64,000 nt of DNA from Regnicoccus frigidus (GTDB lineage: Bacteria; Cyanobacteriota; Cyanobacteriia; PCC-6307; Cyanobiaceae), in assembly GCA_025194985.1 (NCBI GenBank), contig JAOANE010000054.1:231826-295825 (forward strand), read 5' to 3'. The translations under genes were made by a program, and so were the position numbers. Positions 62,959-64,000 of this stretch are shown here, piece by piece (position 1 is the first letter of the stretch; each line of letters starts with the position of its first letter). The notes below the pieces were generated by a model that saw only the letters and a list, made by a program, of their open reading frames with translations, had not been told where the DNA came from and did no database searches.

Positions 62959-64000
62959 TCAGTAGGTCTCGACGTGCCAGCGGTCAGCCTTCTTGAGCTG
63001 GGGACGGAGCACGCTCCAATCCAGCCCCTTGGCGGTGGCAGCGGCGGTCATGGCTTCGTCGATGCCTGGCTCCATGCCCCTGAGGCCACACATGTAGACG
63101 TGGGTCTTGGGATCCTCGATCAGATTGAAGATTTCCTCGCCGTGTTCGGCGACCCGGTCCTGGATGTACATCCGCCCACCGGAAGGATTTTTCTGCTCAC
63201 GGCTGATCGCCTTGGTGTAGCGGAAGTGGTCAGGGAACTCGGTGAGATACGACTGGAGATCCTCTTCGTAGAGCAGGTTGGGGGTGGTGGGCACACCCAT
63301 GATCAGCCAGGCCTTGCCGCGGAACTGATAGCCAGGATTCTTGGCACGTTCACCCGGATCGAACATGCGGCGCAGGTAGGCGCGCATCGGGGCGATGCCG
63401 GTGCCGGTGGCCAGCATGATCACATTGGCCTCCTCATCGGCAGGCAGCAGCATTTCCTTGCCCACTGGGCCAGTGATTTTCACCTTGCTGCCTGGCTCAA
63501 TGTCGCAGAGGAAGCTGGAGCAGACCCCGTAGATGGTCTCGCCATCTTTTTCGTACTGGAGCTGGCGGACGCAGAGGGAAACCGTCTTGTCTTCCAGGCC
63601 GTCGCCATGGCGGGTGCTGGCGATTGAATAGAGCCGCAGTTTGTTGGGCTTGCCGTTGGCGTCTTCGCCGTCGGGAATGATGCCGATGCTCTGGCCTTCC
63701 ACGTAGTGGAGATTGCCTTCGGAGAGGTCGAAGGTGATGTGGTTCACCCGGCCGATCGCCCCTTCGGCCACCAAGGGATAGTTGCCCAGCACGGTGCCGA
63801 GGTAGGGGGCCTTCGGCTTGTAGAGGTTGACGGGTGGTGCCTCGTGCGCGCTGGTGGTGGTCACAGTTGGAGAGGGGGTGGTGGGAACTGGGGGGGAGGC
63901 TTCAGCCTCGGGGGAGTCCCCGATCGGCGTGACCGAAAGAAGGCGAGCCCCCTGCTGGTTGATCAGACGGAGGGTGGCTTGCATCTGGCTGAAGCAGACG
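62959..64000 (-). CDS. petH: Ferredoxin-NADP+ reductase with CpcD-like linker, 5' end cut by window
   Basis: The frame runs off the right edge; 347 residues are visible. The first visible residues (CFSQMQATLRLINQQGARLLSVTP) are the end of a CpcD-like domain that ties the enzyme to phycobilisomes. A Pro/Thr-rich linker of about 40 residues follows, then the FAD domain with LRLYSIASTRHGD and LCVRQLQY. The NADP domain has MLATGTGIAPMRAYLRRMF, VYMCGLRGMEPGIDEA and the terminal WHVETY with the stacking Tyr. It passes electrons from ferredoxin to NADP+ at the thylakoid. A terminator lies downstream. Confidence 0.96.
   Translation of the reverse strand, partial: VCFSQMQATLRLINQQGARLLSVTPIGDSPEAEASPPVPTTPSPTVTTTSAHEAPPVNLYKPKAPYLGTVLGNYPLVAEGAIGRVNHITFDLSEGNLHYVEGQSIGIIPDGEDANGKPNKLRLYSIASTRHGDGLEDKTVSLCVRQLQYEKDGETIYGVCSSFLCDIEPGSKVKITGPVGKEMLLPADEEANVIMLATGTGIAPMRAYLRRMFDPGERAKNPGYQFRGKAWLIMGVPTTPNLLYEEDLQSYLTEFPDHFRYTKAISREQKNPSGGRMYIQDRVAEHGEEIFNLIEDPKTHVYMCGLRGMEPGIDEAMTAAATAKGLDWSVLRPQLKKADRWHVETY

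Overview
The window looks like a chromosomal segment of a high-GC picocyanobacterium of the Cyanobium/Synechococcus type. This is an inference from gene content. The segment carries chlH (magnesium chelatase H), a high-light-inducible protein, a ferredoxin-NADP reductase (petH) whose N-terminus shows the end of a CpcD-like linker domain, the clpR-clpP pair, opcA next to zwf, CGLD27, and many small families that I recognise as cyanobacterial (DUF2811, DUF2949, DUF3038, DUF3318, DUF3386, DUF4335). Genes are densely packed on both strands. I see no insertion sequence, prophage or CRISPR array.

Layout. 0-4.3 kb: the end of a PIN/TRAM gene, clpR, clpP, ilvC and cobD. 4.3-6.3 kb: two surface-polysaccharide enzymes. 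6.4-8.6 kb: small unknown genes, including a 36-residue membrane peptide. 8.6-12.1 kb: a tight minus-strand run of response regulator, histidine kinase, polyphosphate kinase 2 and a small unknown protein. 12.2-18.9 kb: an EF-hand protein, cyanobacterial unknowns, apt, a FAD monooxygenase, the hli gene with its promoter and terminator, and dapB. 19-28.9 kb: chlH, glutathionyl-hydroquinone reductase, a nitroreductase, a compositionally foreign SDR gene with an upstream leader ORF, katG and folP. 29-37 kb: a tRNA-Ser with a poorly paired T-stem, a GH10-like lipoprotein/secreted protein, and a four-gene YbhGFSR-type export operon with gene remnants on both sides (an Rrf2 regulator, a CDF cation transporter, a pentapeptide fragment and an AcsF-like fragment).

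37-50 kb: tpiA, an S4-domain protein, an ABC exporter, DUF3386, carB, DUF3318-rsfS-CGLD27, asparaginase, initiator tRNA with terminator, an atypical intergenic stretch, a GMC oxidoreductase and DUF2811. 49.8-57 kb: cbiX and a 7TM-HD phosphodiesterase on the minus strand, then a plus-strand run folD, crtE, DUF212 and a RecD-like helicase. 57-64 kb: a minus-strand run petH | zwf-opcA-cobB-histidine phosphatase-GAP family protein, with petH separated from zwf by a clear terminator.

Functionally the window mixes housekeeping metabolism (branched-chain amino acids, folate, pyrimidine/arginine carbamoyl phosphate, lysine, isoprenoids), tetrapyrrole and corrinoid synthesis (chlH, cobD, cbiX, cobB), the oxidative pentose phosphate pathway and NADPH supply (zwf, opcA, petH), and oxidative-stress defence (katG, hli, glutathionyl-hydroquinone reductase). 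The least ordinary parts are the two-component/PPK2 operon, the SDR block, the pseudogene-flanked exporter island and the odd tRNA-Ser. I did not find strong evidence for an entirely new multi-gene system.
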